A DNA stretch of 8,499 bases from Chitinophaga pinensis (lineage in GTDB: Bacteria > Bacteroidota > Bacteroidia > Flavobacteriales_D > Crocinitomicaceae), in assembly GCA_945861175.1 (NCBI GenBank), contig CAMATR010000048.1:1-8499 (forward strand), given 5' to 3'. The position numbers were made by a program, and so were the translations under genes. Numbering within the stretch: position 1 is the first letter of the stretch; each line of letters opens with the position of its first letter. Of this stretch, positions 6,035 to 8,499 are shown piece after piece. Below the pieces are notes generated by a model that ran no database searches, was not told where the DNA came from, and worked only from the letters and a program-made list of their open reading frames with translations.

Positions 6035-6731
6035 TTTTTAAAATAGGAATAATATCCGTTTGATTTGGTGTTAAACAATATTTAATGTCTTCGTTCAAAT
6101 TTAGATTTTTCAATCGTCTTCTATGTGAACTAGATTTCAAATAACCTAAATAATTGTCTTTTGCAGAAAGATACAAATATTTGGCAGCAATTGACGAATC
6201 TTCAACTGAGATAAAACGACCAGTTGAGATAAGATATTCTGAGATCGCACCTGCACAAATAGTATCTTCTAAATTGAATTTATCTTGCCATCCTGAACAT
6301 AGACATAAAACATTTTTGTTTTGTTCAGAAAGCCATTTAGAAAGGGTATCTAAATTCAGAAAAGAACCAACAACGACAGTTTCAGCATCCTTTGCTACAT
6401 CTAAAGATTTCGTTCCGTTTGTTGTAGTTAAAACAACTTCTTTACCTCTGAATTCCTCTTTCATATAAGAAAAGGGGGAATTACCAAAATCAAAACCATC
6501 AACGATTTGACCCTTTCGCTCCGCACCTGCGAGATAACCTTTTTGTTTGTATTCCCAGGCTTCTTCAACTGTAGGTACAGGAATGATTGATTCAATACCA
6601 TTATGAAAAGCTGCACAAATTGCTGATGTAGCTCTTAAGACATCAATTACAACAACAATTTCAAATTCATCTTTAAAATAGCTGTATTCTCCCGGTGTAA
6701 AGCAAACTTCAATATTTTTTCGTGTATCCAT
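6012..6731 (-). CDS. comB: 2-phosphosulfolactate phosphatase family protein (ComB-like)
   Basis: The protein has 239 residues from the ATG at 6731. Family marks are VVVIDVLRATSAICAAF (26-42), AGAERKGQIVDGFDFGNSP (68-86), LTTTNGTKSL (101-110), CSGWQDKFNLEDTICAGAI (145-163), and a C-terminal SSHRRRL followed by DIKYCL. ComB removes phosphate from 2-phosphosulfolactate in coenzyme M biosynthesis in archaea. Bacterial members occur without that pathway, and no comA or comC partner is visible here, so the true substrate is open. A TTG 12 bp upstream is in frame but lies inside the putative -7 promoter element, so I chose the ATG. Its end overlaps the P1-type enzyme gene by 23 bp, and it is probably the first gene of a five-gene operon. 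Confidence 0.9.
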   Translation of the reverse strand: MDTRKNIEVCFTPGEYSYFKDEFEIVVVIDVLRATSAICAAFHNGIESIIPVPTVEEAWEYKQKGYLAGAERKGQIVDGFDFGNSPFSYMKEEFRGKEVVLTTTNGTKSLDVAKDAETVVVGSFLNLDTLSKWLSEQNKNVLCLCSGWQDKFNLEDTICAGAISEYLISTGRFISVEDSSIAAKYLYLSAKDNYLGYLKSSSHRRRLKNLNLNEDIKYCLTPNQTDIIPILKNGKLVKL

Positions 6732-6740
6732 AGTTATCGG

Positions 6741-6748
6741 CAAAGTTA
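6741..6748 (-). promoter_or_regulatory. Putative Bacteroidota -7 element of the comB operon
   Basis: Read on the minus strand this is TAACTTTG, an exact fit to the Bacteroidota -7 consensus TAnnTTTG. Only 9 bases separate it from the comB ATG at 6731, so the transcript would have a leader of just a few bases. No convincing TTG -33 box lies about 19 bp upstream. The site is in the 72-bp gap after the DUF3817 gene, where the uvrB transcript would otherwise run on because no terminator is visible. Confidence 0.55.
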
Positions 6749-6803
6749 GGATTTTTTAAGGAATATTTTTACTTGGCTGACGATTATCAATTTAGCACAA
6801 AAA

Positions 6804-7112
6804 CTAATCTAATTCTTCCTCTTGTAGCGGTTTTAATAGTTTTTTCTCTGCCCAGAAAGTCATGAACGGAATGAGTGAAGCAATTAGCAGAAGTGCTGTT
6901 TTTTTTATAGGCATTTTTCGATCAAAGTGAACCAATAGTACCCAAAGGCAATAAGCCATGAATAAGAAGCCATGTATCATTCCTACTATGTAGTTTGGAC
7001 CTTTAATTTCCATCATGTATTTTAAGGGCATGGTTAGACCAAATGAGAGAAACGAAATGCCTTCCAAAATAGCTAAAAGTTGCAGTTGCCCGAGTTTTGT
7101 CCTGATATTCAT
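6804..7112 (-). CDS. DUF3817 small integral membrane protein
   Basis: The protein has 102 residues and three predicted transmembrane helices (about 10-28, 43-62, 71-88). It carries the DUF3817 pattern: a Leu-rich start running into AILEGISFLSFGLTMPLKY (14-32), then a GMIHGFLFMAYCLWVLL helix (44-60) with the conserved Gly-His-Gly, then a SLIPFMTFWAEKKL segment (79-92). The tail is acidic (EEELD). The function is unknown. The start lies 5 bp after the uvrB stop codon, so it is probably cotranscribed and translationally coupled with uvrB. This does not by itself imply a DNA-repair role. Confidence 0.88.
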   Translation of the reverse strand: MNIRTKLGQLQLLAILEGISFLSFGLTMPLKYMMEIKGPNYIVGMIHGFLFMAYCLWVLLVHFDRKMPIKKTALLLIASLIPFMTFWAEKKLLKPLQEEELD

Positions 7113-7117
7113 TGTTC

Positions 7118-8499
7118 TTATAGTTTGATTTCTTTTTTTCTTTTTTCCAAAGCAAATAATTCATCCCTCAAACGAGCAGCTTCAATAAAGTCCAATTCTT
7201 TTGCGGCTTTTTCCATCTGTTTACGAGTGAAGACAATTGATTTTTCCAATTGTTCAATTGTCATATACGCAACAACAGGATCAGCAGCTAATGGTAAATC
7301 TTGATTTAGTTCATATTTTGCGAGACGAACTGCTGGATTACCATCTGCAACCTTCGTCGATTCCAGAATTTTCTCTTTGGATTTTATCAAAGCGGTTGGC
7401 ACAAGTCCATGATCTTTGTTGTACTTTATTTGCAGCGCTCTGCGTCGAGCAGTTTCATCTATTGTTTTTTGCATGGATTTAGTCATTTTATCTGCGTACA
7501 TGATGACTGTGCCATTGATATTTCTTGCAGCTCGACCAACAGTTTGTACCAGTGATCTTTCATTGCGCAAAAAACCTTCTTTATCAGCATCTAAAATTGC
7601 TACTAGCGAAACTTCTGGTAAATCCAACCCTTCACGCAAGAGATTGACACCAATTAAAACATGAAAATCACCGAGTCGCAGTTGTCTCAATATTTCAACA
7701 CGCTCAATCGTATCAATGTCACTGTGAATGTAACGACAAAGAATCCCGAGTTTGTCAAGGTATTTCTGGAGCTCCTCAGCCATTCTTTTAGTAAGGGTAG
7801 TGACTAAGGTGCGCTCATCTTTATTGATGCGTGTGTGAATTTCCTCTATTAGATTGTCTATCTGATGTAAACTTGGTCGAACGTCAATAATTGGATCAAG
7901 TAAACCTGTTGGACGAATAACTTGCTGAACTAAAACTCCTTCAGATTTCTCAATTTCATAATCAGCTGGAGTGGCGGAAACATAGATAGCTTGACTTAAA
8001 AGGGATTCGAATTCTTCAAATTTCAATGGTCGGTTGTCGATAGCTGCTTGTAATCGAAATCCATAGTCTACTAGATTTATTTTTCGTGCTCGATCACCTC
8101 CATACATGGCGCGTATTTGAGGAACTGTAACATGACTTTCGTCGATAACCATCAAAAAGTCTTCTGGAAAATAATCTAATAAGCAGAATGGACGTTCACC
8201 AGGTTTTCGTTGATCAAAATAACGCGAGTAGTTTTCAATTCCCGAACAATAGCCTAATTCTCGGATCATTTCCATGTCATAGCTCACTCGCTCATCAAGA
8301 CGTTTTGACTCTTCAATCTTCCCTTCTTTTCTAAAGTTTTCAACTTGAACAACCATATCTTCGCCGATTTGATCGAGTGCCTGCTTTGTGTTTTCTGGAC
8401 TAGAAACAAATATGTTTGCAGGGAAAATATTTATTTCCTGAAATTGTTCAATTCGACTATTGTTGATGGGGTCAATGGCGCTAATTGCTTCAATTTCAT
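7118..8499 (-). CDS. uvrB: UvrB, excinuclease ABC subunit B, 5' truncated
   Basis: This is the C-terminal 459 residues of UvrB. The frame stays open to the window edge, so roughly 210 N-terminal residues, including Walker A, are missing, judged from the usual ~670-residue length. An internal ATG at 8356 is not the start, because the 47 codons before it also match UvrB (INIFPANIFVSSPENTKQAL). Visible parts in order are GYCSGIENYSRYF (nt ~8251-8213), helicase motif II with DESH (~8143-8132), YVSATPADYE (motif III), RTLVTTLTKRMAEELQ, the HVLIGVNLLREGLDLPEVS and DADKEGFLRNERSLVQTVGRAARN blocks (motifs V and VI), and a C-terminal UVR helix pair that binds UvrA/UvrC. UvrB verifies damage and prepares incision in nucleotide excision repair. 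It appears intact and typical. Confidence 0.97.
   Translation of the reverse strand, partial: EIEAISAIDPINNSRIEQFQEINIFPANIFVSSPENTKQALDQIGEDMVVQVENFRKEGKIEESKRLDERVSYDMEMIRELGYCSGIENYSRYFDQRKPGERPFCLLDYFPEDFLMVIDESHVTVPQIRAMYGGDRARKINLVDYGFRLQAAIDNRPLKFEEFESLLSQAIYVSATPADYEIEKSEGVLVQQVIRPTGLLDPIIDVRPSLHQIDNLIEEIHTRINKDERTLVTTLTKRMAEELQKYLDKLGILCRYIHSDIDTIERVEILRQLRLGDFHVLIGVNLLREGLDLPEVSLVAILDADKEGFLRNERSLVQTVGRAARNINGTVIMYADKMTKSMQKTIDETARRRALQIKYNKDHGLVPTALIKSKEKILESTKVADGNPAVRLAKYELNQDLPLAADPVVAYMTIEQLEKSIVFTRKQMEKAAKELDFIEAARLRDELFALEKRKKEIKL

Noticed and set aside
6749..6803. Possible terminator between the DUF3817 gene and comB
   Set aside because: Only very short inverted matches with large loops are present and no T-run follows them on the minus strand, so no terminator is called.
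8354..8356. ATG as the start of uvrB
   Set aside because: The frame continues 47 codons upstream to the window edge and those codons match UvrB, so this is an internal Met.

Overview
The window looks like an ordinary stretch of chromosome from a Bacteroidota bacterium, most likely a member of Flavobacteriales. Three things point that way. The DNA is AT-rich and Shine-Dalgarno sites are mostly absent. Promoter-like TAnnTTTG -7 elements stand in front of two operons. The gene families (paired TPM-domain proteins beside LemA, a ComB-like protein, a P1-type nuclease/phospholipase C and NatAB) resemble those common in that group. This assignment is inference from style and families, not from a marker gene.

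Left part, + strand (1-2404). The 3' part of an atypical short-chain dehydrogenase/reductase lacks the usual catalytic Tyr and ends in a terminator hairpin that holds its own stop codon. A lemA - TPM - TPM cluster follows: a membrane-anchored LemA protein, a small TPM protein without a signal peptide, and a secreted or membrane TPM protein with a Gly-rich tail. The two TPM genes overlap by ATGA. A UUCG-loop hairpin with a T-run lies between lemA and the first TPM gene, so the downstream genes may be attenuated.

Right part, - strand (8499-2405), read right to left. It holds the last two thirds of uvrB, a DUF3817 membrane protein 5 bp behind it, then a promoter and a five-gene run. That run is a comB-like phosphatase, a zinc-dependent nuclease/phospholipase C, an unrecognised secreted protein, and an ABC ATPase with its ABC-2 permease (NatA/NatB-like). 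Spacing in the run is tight (23-bp overlap, 26-bp gap, 14-bp gap, 4-bp overlap), which fits one transcript. The natB stop codon abuts the stop codon of the second TPM gene with no base between them.

No RNA genes, mobile elements, CRISPR arrays or integration signs were seen, and no intergenic space exceeds 100 bp. I found no convincing new system. The most notable points are the Tyr-less SDR, the intra-operon UUCG hairpin, the near-leaderless comB promoter, the zero-gap convergent junction, and the unexplained company of comB, the P1-like enzyme, the secreted orphan and NatAB.
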